The position numbers were made by a program, and so were the translations under genes. 45,673 nucleotides of DNA from an uncultured Verrucomicrobia subdivision 3 bacterium (GTDB lineage: Bacteria; Verrucomicrobiota; Verrucomicrobiia; Limisphaerales; UBA11358), in NCBI GenBank assembly GCA_903842235.1, contig CAIMLG010000017.1, forward strand, positions 1-45,673. The letters are read 5' to 3'. The notes beneath the pieces are model-generated. The model searched no databases. It worked only from the letters and a program-made list of their open reading frames with translations, and was not told the DNA's origin. Positions 29,017 to 38,815 of this stretch are shown here, in pieces; within the stretch, counting starts at the first letter, position 1, and each line of letters opens with the position of its first letter.

Positions 29017-30444
29017 TTGAATCTGGACATCAAAACCAATCCGGAAGCCTTGAAGGCTTACCAGGATTATGAACGCAGCACCAATCTGCGCCATCTGGAT
29101 ATTGGTTGCTGGCTGATCATGACGCTCATGCCAGCGGGGGCCATCCTGGATTACTTTGTTTACCCGCGCAAAGCGCCCTTCTTTTTGGTTCTTCGCCTGA
29201 TTTGTGCTGCCTGCGGAGCAGTTGTTTGGCTGCTTCTGCGAACTAGTATCAGAGAGAAGTTTGACCGATTGCTTTGCATGATTGTCGGGTTAACTCCGGC
29301 GTTTTTCATGTGCTGGATGATTTATGCCGCCGAGGGTGCGGCCTCCACATATTATGCCGGCCTGAATCTGGTGTTGCTAGGCGTGTCGTTTATTGTTCGG
29401 TGGTCGGTGGATCTGAGCTTAGCCATAAGTCTTTCAGTGATTGGCATGTATCTGGGGGCTTGTTTTTTGCAAGGCTCGATTGCCAGCGCACCTATTGGCC
29501 TTTGGGTCAACAATCTATATTTTTTGGTGGTTACAGCGGTGTTCGTGGTCATCAGTGGATGGGTGCAGCGTTCTTTGCGCGTCCGTGAATTCATCCTGAA
29601 CTATCAACTAGATCAAAATAAACGCGAGTTGGAAACCACCAACAGCAAACTGGCGGAGCAGAACGAAGCCCTCAACCACGCCAACCGCGAAATCAAGGCG
29701 GCCGAAATGCAGCTTGTCCAAGCCGAAAAAATGTCCTCGCTCGGCCGCTTCAGCGCCGGCCTCATGCACGACATTCTCAATCCGTTGAATTATTCCAAGA
29801 CCGGCCTGTTCGCCCTGCGCAAGAAAAGCCGCAACCTGCCGCCTGAATTGCAACCGGAATTTGATACTATCCTCACCGATATCAAGGATGGCTTTGACCG
29901 GGTCCAGGAAATTGTCCAAGGCTTGCGCAACTTTACGCATCCGGGCAAACAGGCGGCGGAGGCCATTCCGCTGGGCGAAATATTCAAGGACGCCCGGCGG
30001 TTTGTTTCTGGCAGTCTGAAGGATGACAATATTTCGCTGGAACTGGATGTTCCAACCGAGCTGAAAGTCTGGATTGGCCGGAATGATTTTTCCGTCGTCT
30101 TGATCAACATTCTGGAAAACTCCATTGACGCATTGGAAACCAAAACCTTCGCCCCGGGCGAAACTCCGGCCATCGCGATCGTCGGCCGCGGCGTCAGGGA
30201 CCGCACGCTGATTACCATCCGTGACAACGGGCCCGGCATCAAGCCGGAGCTGATCGCCAAAATTTTCGACCCGTTTTTTACCACCAAGGACGTGGGCAAG
30301 GGCACCGGCCTGGGCTTAAGCATTTGCTTTGGCATTATTCGCAGCTATGGCGGCATTATTTCCGTGAACAGCGAGCTGGGGAAATTCTGCGAATTCACCC
30401 TAGACCTGCCCGCCAACGAAGCCGTCGCCCAACCCCAACCTTAA
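29017..30444 (+). CDS. Membrane sensor histidine kinase, PhcS-like (TTG start)
   Basis: Multi-TM N-terminus; H-box MSSLGRFSAGLMHDILNPLNY; HATPase DNGPGIKPELIAKIFDPFFTTKDVGKGTGLGLSICFGII. Confidence 0.88.
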   Translation: MNLDIKTNPEALKAYQDYERSTNLRHLDIGCWLIMTLMPAGAILDYFVYPRKAPFFLVLRLICAACGAVVWLLLRTSIREKFDRLLCMIVGLTPAFFMCWMIYAAEGAASTYYAGLNLVLLGVSFIVRWSVDLSLAISLSVIGMYLGACFLQGSIASAPIGLWVNNLYFLVVTAVFVVISGWVQRSLRVREFILNYQLDQNKRELETTNSKLAEQNEALNHANREIKAAEMQLVQAEKMSSLGRFSAGLMHDILNPLNYSKTGLFALRKKSRNLPPELQPEFDTILTDIKDGFDRVQEIVQGLRNFTHPGKQAAEAIPLGEIFKDARRFVSGSLKDDNISLELDVPTELKVWIGRNDFSVVLINILENSIDALETKTFAPGETPAIAIVGRGVRDRTLITIRDNGPGIKPELIAKIFDPFFTTKDVGKGTGLGLSICFGIIRSYGGIISVNSELGKFCEFTLDLPANEAVAQPQP

Positions 30445-30445
30445 G

Positions 30446-31696
30446 ATGCCCGCCCACTACGATTACAAAAAGTTCGCTATCCTCTATGTGGATGATGAGG
30501 AAAAATCGCTGGTCAACTTTTCCTGCGCCTTTGGGGATGATTTCAAAATTCTAACCGCCACCAATGCCTCTGACGGGCTCAGGCTCTTTGAAAAACATGG
30601 AGATGAAATCGGCCTGCTCATGACGGATCAGCGCATGCCGGGCGAAAAGGGGGTCTGGCTGCTGGAGCGGGCCCGACAATTCCGGCCGCAAGTGTTACGC
30701 ATCCTCGTCACGGCCTACACCGACATGGATGCCGCCATTGCGGCCGTCAACAGCGGGGCCATCTACAAATATGTCACCAAACCCTGGGATCCGCCGCAGC
30801 TCGAACTCACGCTTCGGCAGGGGCTGGAATTTTTCATGGTGCAGGCCGAACGCGACCAGTTGCTGCATGAAAAATTGTCCGTTCTGCGCAATATGATGAT
30901 CGCCGACCGCATTGTCAGCCTGGGCTTACTCGCGGCCGGATTAAGTCATCACATCAAAAATTCGATGGTGGCTGTTAAAACCTTTCTCGAGCTCGCACCG
31001 CTCAAGATGGCGGAGGAAAAAGCCAGCGCGGCGGGCCTCCACGACCCAGACTTCTGGCAGGAATATCATCAGAATGTCCAAGGGCAGATTCACAAAATAA
31101 ACGGTTTGCTCGACGATCTGCGCACCGCCTCTGACCATCCAACCAGCAACCCCTTCGCCCACGAAATTCAACTGAAAACCGCCATCGCCGCTTCGCTCCA
31201 CGGCCTAGGTGAGAATCTGGCCGCGCGGCGAATCAAAGTGGAAAACCAGATTGCCGATACGCTGCCACCACTCTGGGTGGATCGGCCCAAGTTTAACCGC
31301 CTGATTGAACTGCTGATCAAGGACGAGCTGGCCATGCTGCCGGCCGGCAGCCGCCTGACATTCACGGCCGAATCAAAGGGCAAAGATATCATCATCCACC
31401 TCACGGACAACGGCCCCGCGTTGCCTCAGGAAGCACTAAGGATCGCGCTAGATCCCTTTATCAGCACCGGCGGCAAACCCTCGGAATACGGCATTAATCT
31501 GATGGCCTGTTTTTTCATCGTCCATCATCACGGCGGCAAGATTGAGGCGCAGAATCTGCCCGGCGGCGGCAATTGTTTCACCATCCGCCTCCCGCAGCGA
31601 CCGGAGGCCACCCCCACGTCATCCGAGGACACGGGGTTTTTGAGAAAAGCGTTGCTGAATGAAAATCTGTGGAAGAATCTCATCGCCAACGGATGA
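30446..31696 (+). CDS. Response regulator receiver fused to histidine-kinase-like domain (PhcR/PhcQ-like)
   Basis: ILYVDDEEKSLVNF...LLMTDQRMPGEKGVWLLERAR...ILVTAYTD; SLGLLAAGLSHHIKNSM; degenerate HATPase LTDNGPALPQEALRIALDPFI. Confidence 0.87.
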   Translation: MPAHYDYKKFAILYVDDEEKSLVNFSCAFGDDFKILTATNASDGLRLFEKHGDEIGLLMTDQRMPGEKGVWLLERARQFRPQVLRILVTAYTDMDAAIAAVNSGAIYKYVTKPWDPPQLELTLRQGLEFFMVQAERDQLLHEKLSVLRNMMIADRIVSLGLLAAGLSHHIKNSMVAVKTFLELAPLKMAEEKASAAGLHDPDFWQEYHQNVQGQIHKINGLLDDLRTASDHPTSNPFAHEIQLKTAIAASLHGLGENLAARRIKVENQIADTLPPLWVDRPKFNRLIELLIKDELAMLPAGSRLTFTAESKGKDIIIHLTDNGPALPQEALRIALDPFISTGGKPSEYGINLMACFFIVHHHGGKIEAQNLPGGGNCFTIRLPQRPEATPTSSEDTGFLRKALLNENLWKNLIANG

Positions 31697-31792
31697 AGCC
31701 GGAAGAGATTAGTTTGACTTTTTAACCGCAGATACAGAAGATACCTTGCAAGAAATGGCAACAAAACAAAACCCCGCCCAGTCGCCACGCCC

Positions 31793-33826
31793 ATGAAGAC
31801 GATTCTGGTTTTGTCTCCCCATCCAGATTTTGTCGAGTCCGTCCGCGCCGCCCTCAGCCCGGAGCAATACCGCATCGTCCACCGGCTCAATGTCGAAGAG
31901 GCCGAACCCCTGATCGTCCACGGGCTGGCCAGCGCCAGCATTCTCGACGCTGATCTCATGGGCGTTGAAAGCGTCTGGGTCATTGAACGGCTTCGCCGTC
32001 GCGATACGCGGACACCCATCATTGCCTATACCGAGGCCACCCACTCGGACTGGGAAGAAGAAGCCTTCCTGCGCGGCGTAACCCATATTTTGACCAAGCC
32101 AGTGCGCAGCCGCCTGCTGAATTCGGTTTTGGAACGGCTCACCGACCAGCCACAGCCCCCGCGTTCCAGTGGCATTGTGCCCACCGGAAATGTGCCAGCC
32201 CTTTCCCGCCCGACCGTGGATCCAGTGGCGGCGGCCAACCGGTATGCCAATGTCGCGCAGACGCTTGACGTGCTCCGTGATTTCTCATCCATCCTCACCC
32301 ATTCGCTCGATGCCGAGGCGATGTTGAAACAGTTCCTGCAGTTTCTCCGGGAAATTCTGAGCGTCAATCGGGCGGCCATTTTCCTGAACCGTCCGTGTTC
32401 GCCGCTGACCGAGGTTCTGTCCCCGGACGACACCCGACGACTGCGCGTGGCGGCGGCCATTGGTATTTCCTCCGGTTTGCTCGAACACTTCGAGCTGTCC
32501 TTGGATACGGGCATCGGGGCGCAGGTTTCGCGGCTGGGCCGGATTCTGCGACGAGACAGTGATGAGGTGCGCGTGGATACCGAGGCGCAAAAAGAATTTG
32601 AATTGCTCGGGGCACAAGTGGCGGTTCCGATTCCCAGCCGGGATACGATCATCGGAGTCGCCGTATTTGATGGCCGCGTGACGGGCGAACCGCTGGTCAA
32701 CGCAGAATTGGAGATGGTTTTCCACCTGCTGGAACAGGTCGGCTTGGCGCTCCGCAATATCTGGCTGCACGACCAACTGGCCGGCAACCACGAAATGATG
32801 GCCAACGTGCTCCGCGAATTGAGCAGCGCCTGCATTGTCGTGGGGCGCGACCTCAAGGTGCTGCACGCCAACAAGTCAGCCCGCCGCCATTTTGGCCGTA
32901 AAAACGAACGCACGGGCGGGTTGGAATTTAGCGATCTGCCCCAGGCGCTTGGCGCAAAAATTTATCAGGTTTTGAAGACCGGCGCGGCCTTGGAGCCCTT
33001 CCGTTATCAGCCGGAAAATTCCCCGGGCACAATCTACAGCGTCAGCGTGGTGCCGTTCCAACGCGGCAATTCGGCGGTGCCCAGCTCGGCGTTATTGACC
33101 GCCGACGACTTGTCCCAAGGCGAACAATTGCGCCGCCTCGAAGTCGAGGCCGCCAACCTGCGGCTAATCCGCACAATGGCCGACCGGATGGCACATGAAA
33201 TTGGTAACGCCATGGTGCCCATCTCAACGCACCAGCAATTGCTGGGCGAAAAGCTGGGCGATCCCGAATTCCTCGAGTCACTGGATCGGGCGATGGGTGA
33301 CGGGGTCAAGCGGGTTTCCCGACTTGTAAATCAGATGCGGTTTCTTGCCCGCGAGGGCAACCTTGAACAGGAAGCCTTTCCCATTGAAAAACTGATCCAG
33401 GATGCTTATCAGGAAGCCAGGCGGCAACAGCCCTCGGCTGGTGCCCAGTTGAAATTCGATGATGGCGGAAAACCGCTTTTCGTAACAGGTGATCGGGCGG
33501 CCTTAAAGCATGCGCTGGCGGAAATCATGCTCAACGCACTTCAGGCCAATCCCCAAAAGCCGCAGGTGGACATTGATCTGCAGGCTGTTGGCAGCAACGG
33601 CGACCAGGCCGTGACCATTACCGTGCAGGATAACGGCTCCGGCTTCAGTGCCGAGTCGGCAAAAAAGATTCCCTCCCCGTTTTATACCACTCGCAATGTT
33701 GGCCTCGGGCTCGGGTTGGCGGTCAGCCAGAAAATCATTGAGACCCACCACGGCACGCTGGAGATCATCCCGTCACCTTCCGGCGTCGTTCGCATCTCAC
33801 TGCCGATGAATGCTTCGGCCCAATAA
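31793..33826 (+). CDS. Receiver-GAF-PAS-histidine kinase
   Basis: Receiver-like N-terminus (SILDADLMG; AYTEA; LTKPVR), GAF-like region, PAS-like VVGRDLKVLHANKSARRHFG, H-box MADRMAHEIGNAMVPI, HATPase VQDNGSGFSAE..PFYTTRNVGLGLGLAVSQKII. Confidence 0.85.
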   Translation: MKTILVLSPHPDFVESVRAALSPEQYRIVHRLNVEEAEPLIVHGLASASILDADLMGVESVWVIERLRRRDTRTPIIAYTEATHSDWEEEAFLRGVTHILTKPVRSRLLNSVLERLTDQPQPPRSSGIVPTGNVPALSRPTVDPVAAANRYANVAQTLDVLRDFSSILTHSLDAEAMLKQFLQFLREILSVNRAAIFLNRPCSPLTEVLSPDDTRRLRVAAAIGISSGLLEHFELSLDTGIGAQVSRLGRILRRDSDEVRVDTEAQKEFELLGAQVAVPIPSRDTIIGVAVFDGRVTGEPLVNAELEMVFHLLEQVGLALRNIWLHDQLAGNHEMMANVLRELSSACIVVGRDLKVLHANKSARRHFGRKNERTGGLEFSDLPQALGAKIYQVLKTGAALEPFRYQPENSPGTIYSVSVVPFQRGNSAVPSSALLTADDLSQGEQLRRLEVEAANLRLIRTMADRMAHEIGNAMVPISTHQQLLGEKLGDPEFLESLDRAMGDGVKRVSRLVNQMRFLAREGNLEQEAFPIEKLIQDAYQEARRQQPSAGAQLKFDDGGKPLFVTGDRAALKHALAEIMLNALQANPQKPQVDIDLQAVGSNGDQAVTITVQDNGSGFSAESAKKIPSPFYTTRNVGLGLGLAVSQKIIETHHGTLEIIPSPSGVVRISLPMNASAQ

Positions 33827-33847
33827 ATAAATTTGGCTTCGAAAAAG

Positions 33848-33884
33848 AAAAACCCCGCAGGCACAGCCTGCGGGGTTAGCTTTT
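33848..33884. terminator. Bidirectional Rho-independent terminator between the convergent kinase and ferredoxin genes
   Basis: AACCCCGCAGGC-ACA-GCCTGCGGGGTT, 12-bp perfect stem; T-rich tracts on both strands. Confidence 0.93.
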
Positions 33885-33893
33885 AAATAGCAA

Positions 33894-34124
33894 TTAACCG
33901 TTGTCGCCGATCGCTTCAACCGGGCAACCTTCCTTGGCTTCCTTGCAACGATTTTCTTCGTCGGGCGAGGCGGGCTGCTTATACACAAAGGTGTAGCCAC
34001 CGTCCTCATTGCGCTTGAAATTGTCCGGAGCCGTTTCGCGGCACAGGTCGCAGTCAATGCATTGGTTGTCCACGTAGAATTTGCCGGGGACATTTTCGGC
34101 GTATTTGTTTGCAGCGTCAGCCAT
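33894..34124 (-). CDS. Ferredoxin (single 4Fe-4S type)
   Basis: CIDCDLCRETAPDNFKRNEDGGYTFVYKQP...CKEAKEGCPVEAIG. Confidence 0.93.
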   Translation of the reverse strand: MADAANKYAENVPGKFYVDNQCIDCDLCRETAPDNFKRNEDGGYTFVYKQPASPDEENRCKEAKEGCPVEAIGDNG

Positions 34125-34246
34125 AAATAGTTGGTTAAAAGTTCGAGGAAAAATATGTCCGCTCGCACCGCTCTTGGCAAGCCTCTTTTCCGTCTGGCCA
34201 ATGAATAAAAACTTTTTTATTCACCGCCAGCGGGTATTTTTTTGCC

Positions 34247-35665
34247 ATGCAAAGAGGCACGCCCCGCCGGACAAAAATCGTTTCCACCCTCGGCCCCGCC
34301 ACCGACTCCGCCGAAATGATCGGCAAACTCATGGACGCGGGCGTGAATGTTTTCCGCCTGAACATGTCCCACGCCCCGCACGATTGGGTGCGGCGGGTGT
34401 TTGCGGACATCCGGGCGGAATCCGCCCGGCGGGACCGGCACACCGGCATCTTGATGGACACGCAAGGCCCCGCCATCCGCACGGGCGATATCAGTTCGCC
34501 GCTGGATTTGCGGCCGGGGCAGAAATTCACCCTCACCGTTCGCGGGGAGCAGAGCGAGGAGGAACATTCCGTGGACGTGAACTACGAGAATTTCGTCAAT
34601 GATATCAGCGTCGGCGACGTGGTGCTCATTGACAACGGCACGATTGAAATGAAGGTGCTCGGCAAGCTCGGCAACAAGGTGGAATGCGAGGTGCTCACCG
34701 CCGGCAAGCTTGGCAGCCGCCGCCACATCAATCTCCCCGGCGTCAAGGTCAGCCTGCCGGCCCTCACCGCCAAGGACATCAAAGACGTCAAACTGGGCTT
34801 GGAACTGGGCGTGGATTTCGTCGCTTTGTCGTTTGTTCGCGAAGCCCGCGATCTGCTCCAGCTCCGGGAATTATTTGGGGACAACCAGCCCCATCCGTTT
34901 GTCATCGCCAAAATCGAGGATCAACAGGCTGTGCTGAATTTGGAATCCATCGTGCGCGAGGCGGATGGCATCATGGTGGCGCGCGGCGATTTGGGCATTG
35001 AAATCCCCTATTACGAGCTGCCCATCGTCCAGCGGCGCATTGTCAAAACCTGCCTGCGCCTGGGCAAGCCGGTCATTGTGGCCACGCACATGCTGGAAAG
35101 CATGATTTCCTCGCCCATGCCCACCCGCGCCGAGGTCACCGACATCGCTAACGCCGTGTTCGAGGAAGCTGACGCCATCATGTTGAGCGGCGAGACCACC
35201 GTTGGCAAATATCCGCTGAAGTGCATCGAGGTCTTCGATAAAATCGCCACCCGGATTGAGCGCAGCGGCAACGCCCAGTTCCACGAGTTGGCGGAACTCT
35301 CCCTGCCGCGCCAAAAGCTGGCCAAAAGCGCCGTGGTAATGGCCAACGAACTCAAGGCGGCGGCCATTCTTTCCTTCACCCGGCACGGCCACATGGCCCG
35401 CTACGCGGCGTGGATGCGCCCGCGCTATTCGCCCATCTATGCGCTGTGCGACAATCAGCGCTCCGCCAACGAGTTGACCTTGAGCTGGGGCGTCACGCCG
35501 TTCGTCATGGAATTCGACTTTATCAACCCGCAGAACACGATTGAGTGCGGCCTGAGAAATCTCGCCGAACAAGGGCGCCTCCGTCCGGGCGATACGGTGG
35601 TCATTATTGGCGCGATTTCCGTCGGCACGGAAATCGTGGATGCTGTCCAAATGCGGACGGTGTGA
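34247..35665 (+). CDS. pyk: Pyruvate kinase
   Basis: RRTKIVSTLGPATDS; GVNVFRLNMSHA; MVARGDLGIEIPYYELPIVQRRIV; ADAIMLSGETTVGKYP. Confidence 0.97.
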   Translation: MQRGTPRRTKIVSTLGPATDSAEMIGKLMDAGVNVFRLNMSHAPHDWVRRVFADIRAESARRDRHTGILMDTQGPAIRTGDISSPLDLRPGQKFTLTVRGEQSEEEHSVDVNYENFVNDISVGDVVLIDNGTIEMKVLGKLGNKVECEVLTAGKLGSRRHINLPGVKVSLPALTAKDIKDVKLGLELGVDFVALSFVREARDLLQLRELFGDNQPHPFVIAKIEDQQAVLNLESIVREADGIMVARGDLGIEIPYYELPIVQRRIVKTCLRLGKPVIVATHMLESMISSPMPTRAEVTDIANAVFEEADAIMLSGETTVGKYPLKCIEVFDKIATRIERSGNAQFHELAELSLPRQKLAKSAVVMANELKAAAILSFTRHGHMARYAAWMRPRYSPIYALCDNQRSANELTLSWGVTPFVMEFDFINPQNTIECGLRNLAEQGRLRPGDTVVIIGAISVGTEIVDAVQMRTV

Positions 35666-35731
35666 AGCCTTGCCAGATTTGAAACCGCAAAACGCGCGAC
35701 CGGCTCTGGTGGTGCGTTTTTGCCAAGCCGC

Positions 35732-37189
35732 TCAGAGTCCCAGCGACTTGGCGACCGCGAGGGCCGGATCCAAGACGGTGGACGGATAGATGCCCAGCCA
35801 GAAGATGCCGGCAATACAAACCCAGATGAAGAATTTGGCCGGCGACGAAAGTTCGATCGGCGACAGGTCGGCCGGCTCCTTGCTCCAGTAAAGGGCGCGG
35901 ACGACGTTGAAATAATAGTAGAGCGAGATCACCACGCCCACCAGCGCGGTGAACGCGAGACAGTAGTAGCCATGATAGGTCGCACCTTGTTCGAGAACGG
36001 CTTTCAGCAGCAGAAATTTCCCAAAGAAACCCGCCAGCGGCGGAATACCCGCCAGCGAAACCATGGCAAGGGTCATCGTGGCCGCCAGCAGCGGCGAACG
36101 CTGGTTCAAACCGGCCAGACCGGAAATATCCTCGTTCTCCACGTTCTGCAGCACGATGGCGATGACCGCAAACGCCGCCAGCACAGTGAACAGATACCCG
36201 GCGAGATAATATAGAACCGCGGCCTGCCCGTTCGCGCTCAGGGCCGCCACGCCCAGCAACAAATAACCTGCATGCGCGATGCTGGAATAGCCCAGCAGCC
36301 GCTTGAGGTTGCGCTGCGGCAGCGCGCAGAGGTTGCCGTAAAGAATCGTGATGCCGGAAATGATAATCAACAGATTCGTGAAGGCCGGCGTATGCATGAC
36401 GCTGGGCACCGCCGTGAACAAAACCCGGAGGAGCAGCACAAAGCCGGCGGCCTTGGAGCCAATGGCCAGAAACGCCGTGGTGGGCGTCGGCGCACCTTGG
36501 TAAACATCCGGCGCCCAGATCTGGAACGGGAATGCCGCGATCTTGAAGCCGAGGCCGACCAGCACGAGCAGCACGCCCAAGAGGAAGATTTGACTGCCCA
36601 CAAACTGCGGGGCGACGGCCGCGAGCTTGGTGAAATTCAATTCGCCGGTCGTGCCCCAAATCAGCGCGATGCCAAACACCATGAACGCCGACGACAACGC
36701 GCCGAGAATCAGGTATTTCACCCCGGCTTCGAGCGATTGCAGTTTGCCGCGCTGAAAGCTGACGAGCACATAGAAGGTAATGGTGATGAGTTCGATGGAA
36801 ACGAACAGCATCGCAAAGTCGTTGGCGGACGCGGCAAACAGCATCCCCGCCAGCGCAAAAACGATGAGCGAGTAAAACTCGCTGATACCCGCCGCGATGC
36901 GCCCGGAAAACTCAGCGGCGATAAATAACACCAGGATGGCCGCCAAGAGAAAGAAACGTTTGAAAAAGACCGCCAGCGCGTCGTTTGCGAACGCCCCATG
37001 AAAAGCTGAGCCGCCCAGACTGCAGACCCCCTGACCGCTGAAGCTGATGAGGAGCAAGCCCGCCAGCGCGGCAATAGCGGCGTAGGCCAGATACTTTTTG
37101 CGCTCGGCCGGCATCCAGAAATCCGCCAGCAGCAGCACCACGCCGAGGGCGAGCACGCACAATTCAAGGGTCATCAGGGAAGCGTTCAT
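35732..37189 (-). CDS. nuoN: NADH-quinone oxidoreductase subunit N
   Basis: Proton-pumping antiporter family: KYLILGALSSAFMVFGIALIWGTTG; FPFQIWAPDVYQGAPTPTTAFLAIGSKAAGF. Confidence 0.96.
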   Translation of the reverse strand: MNASLMTLELCVLALGVVLLLADFWMPAERKKYLAYAAIAALAGLLLISFSGQGVCSLGGSAFHGAFANDALAVFFKRFFLLAAILVLFIAAEFSGRIAAGISEFYSLIVFALAGMLFAASANDFAMLFVSIELITITFYVLVSFQRGKLQSLEAGVKYLILGALSSAFMVFGIALIWGTTGELNFTKLAAVAPQFVGSQIFLLGVLLVLVGLGFKIAAFPFQIWAPDVYQGAPTPTTAFLAIGSKAAGFVLLLRVLFTAVPSVMHTPAFTNLLIIISGITILYGNLCALPQRNLKRLLGYSSIAHAGYLLLGVAALSANGQAAVLYYLAGYLFTVLAAFAVIAIVLQNVENEDISGLAGLNQRSPLLAATMTLAMVSLAGIPPLAGFFGKFLLLKAVLEQGATYHGYYCLAFTALVGVVISLYYYFNVVRALYWSKEPADLSPIELSSPAKFFIWVCIAGIFWLGIYPSTVLDPALAVAKSLGL

Positions 37190-38715
37190 CAGGGGCGGGC
37201 TCCAGAAATTTCAGTTGGCGCGACCAGTTTTTCCGCGGTGGCCTGGCTCACGATTTTCTCAGCGTCAGGGTTAATTTTCTCCGTCAGCAGCTTGGGCACA
37301 AAACCAAACACCAGCAGGCAGACCAGCAGAATCGCATAAGGCAGCTTGCGCCAGAAATGGGTGACGGCGGTGAGGACATTCCATTTCTCCGGCAGCGGAC
37401 CGTGCAGCACATTGCGGATCGCCCGCGTCATGTAAACGCCGCCGATCACCAGCGCCCCCCACAGCGCAAGAATCGTAACGACCGGGAATTTCCCCCACGC
37501 CCCGAAGAACACTGTGGCTTCGCCGACGAAATTGGCAAAGCCTGGCAAACCACAGCCCGCCATCGCCGCCATAATCAGCGCCGTGCCAATGAAGGGCAGC
37601 TTGCGGCAGAGGCCGCCGAGCTCGCTAATCTGGAGCGTGCCGGTCTGCTGATAGATATAGCCGCTCAAGGCGAAGGTCAGCGCGGCAAGGAAGCCGTGCG
37701 CGATCATGATCAGCACCGCGCCGGTGATGCCAATGAGGTTCAGACTGGCGATGCCGAGGAAAATGAAACCCATGTGCGCCACGCTGGAGTTACCGATGAG
37801 CAGGTTCAGGTCCTTCTGGCGCATGGCCACCCAGCCGACGTAGAGGATATTGCCAACGCAGAGCCAGGCGATGACGTGCGCCCAGCTCTGCGCCGCCTGC
37901 GGCAGCAGCGGCAGCGCGATGCGGATCAAACCGTAGAGGCCGAATTTCTTCAGCACCCCGGCGTGCAGCATGGCGGTTGGGGCTGGCGCTACGCCATAGC
38001 CCAACGGAGCCCACGAATGGAAGGGCCAAAGTGAGACCAAAATGCCAAAACCAAACAGCAGCAGCGGGAAGATGAAATTCTGCGCGCCGGACGCCATCGT
38101 GTGTTCCGCGAAATACTTGGTCAGTCGAGGAATGTCAAACGTGCGAACATCGGCCGGGACTTGCAGGTAAAGCGCAATCAGACCGATCAACGCAATCAGC
38201 GCGCCAACGCTCAAGTAGAGCGTGATCTGGAAGGTGGCGAAGTTCTTATTCTCCCCCCGGCCCCAGACGCCAATCATGATAAACGTGGGCACCAGCGCAA
38301 GTTCGTGCAGGAAATAGAAGAAAAACAGGTCGAGCGACGCGAACGCTCCCAGAATCCCGCCGGTCATCACGAGCAGCAGGATGTAAAATTCCTTTTCGCG
38401 CGACTTAATTTCAAAGGAGCACAGCGCCGCCGCGAAAGCGACAATGGCGCCCATCAGAATCAGCCCGACGTTGATGCCATCCACGCCAACGTGGTAACTG
38501 ATCCCGAGCGATGCGACCCACGGGATTTGCTGTTCGAACTGGTAGCCGTCCACGCCGGGCACAAACTGCGCAAACATCTTCACGGCCAGCACCGCCGAGA
38601 TGAGCGTGGCCACCACGGCCGTGGCGCGAATGGTCTTTTGCCGATCACGCGGCACGACGATGAGCGCCAACGCCGCCAGCAGCGGCCAACCTGCGATGTA
38701 AGTTAAAATGGACAT
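37189..38715 (-). CDS. nuoM: NADH-quinone oxidoreductase subunit M
   Basis: FFYFLHELALVPTFIMIGVWG; WPFHSWAPLGYGVAPAPTAMLHAGVLKKFGLYGLIR; SSVAHMGFIFLGI. Confidence 0.96.
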   Translation of the reverse strand: MSILTYIAGWPLLAALALIVVPRDRQKTIRATAVVATLISAVLAVKMFAQFVPGVDGYQFEQQIPWVASLGISYHVGVDGINVGLILMGAIVAFAAALCSFEIKSREKEFYILLLVMTGGILGAFASLDLFFFYFLHELALVPTFIMIGVWGRGENKNFATFQITLYLSVGALIALIGLIALYLQVPADVRTFDIPRLTKYFAEHTMASGAQNFIFPLLLFGFGILVSLWPFHSWAPLGYGVAPAPTAMLHAGVLKKFGLYGLIRIALPLLPQAAQSWAHVIAWLCVGNILYVGWVAMRQKDLNLLIGNSSVAHMGFIFLGIASLNLIGITGAVLIMIAHGFLAALTFALSGYIYQQTGTLQISELGGLCRKLPFIGTALIMAAMAGCGLPGFANFVGEATVFFGAWGKFPVVTILALWGALVIGGVYMTRAIRNVLHGPLPEKWNVLTAVTHFWRKLPYAILLVCLLVFGFVPKLLTEKINPDAEKIVSQATAEKLVAPTEISGARP

Positions 38716-38729
38716 CTTTAATTGTTCTG

Positions 38730-38801
38730 AACCGCAGAAACGCAGAAACGCATAGAAAAGTTTTTCTCTTTTCCCCTCTGCGCCTTTGCGCCTCTGCGGT
38801 T
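38730..38801. repeat. Octamer-type inverted repeat between nuoL and nuoM
   Basis: AACCGCAGAAACGCAGAAACGC... versus reverse complement of right arm AACCGCAGAGGCGCAAAGGCGC... Confidence 0.8.
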
Positions 38802-38815
38802 AAAATAATTTTTCA

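Noticed and set aside
35604-36659. 351-aa minus-strand ORF overlapping nuoN
   Set aside because: Frame-shifted reading of nuoN; the correct nuoN frame has conserved antiporter motifs.
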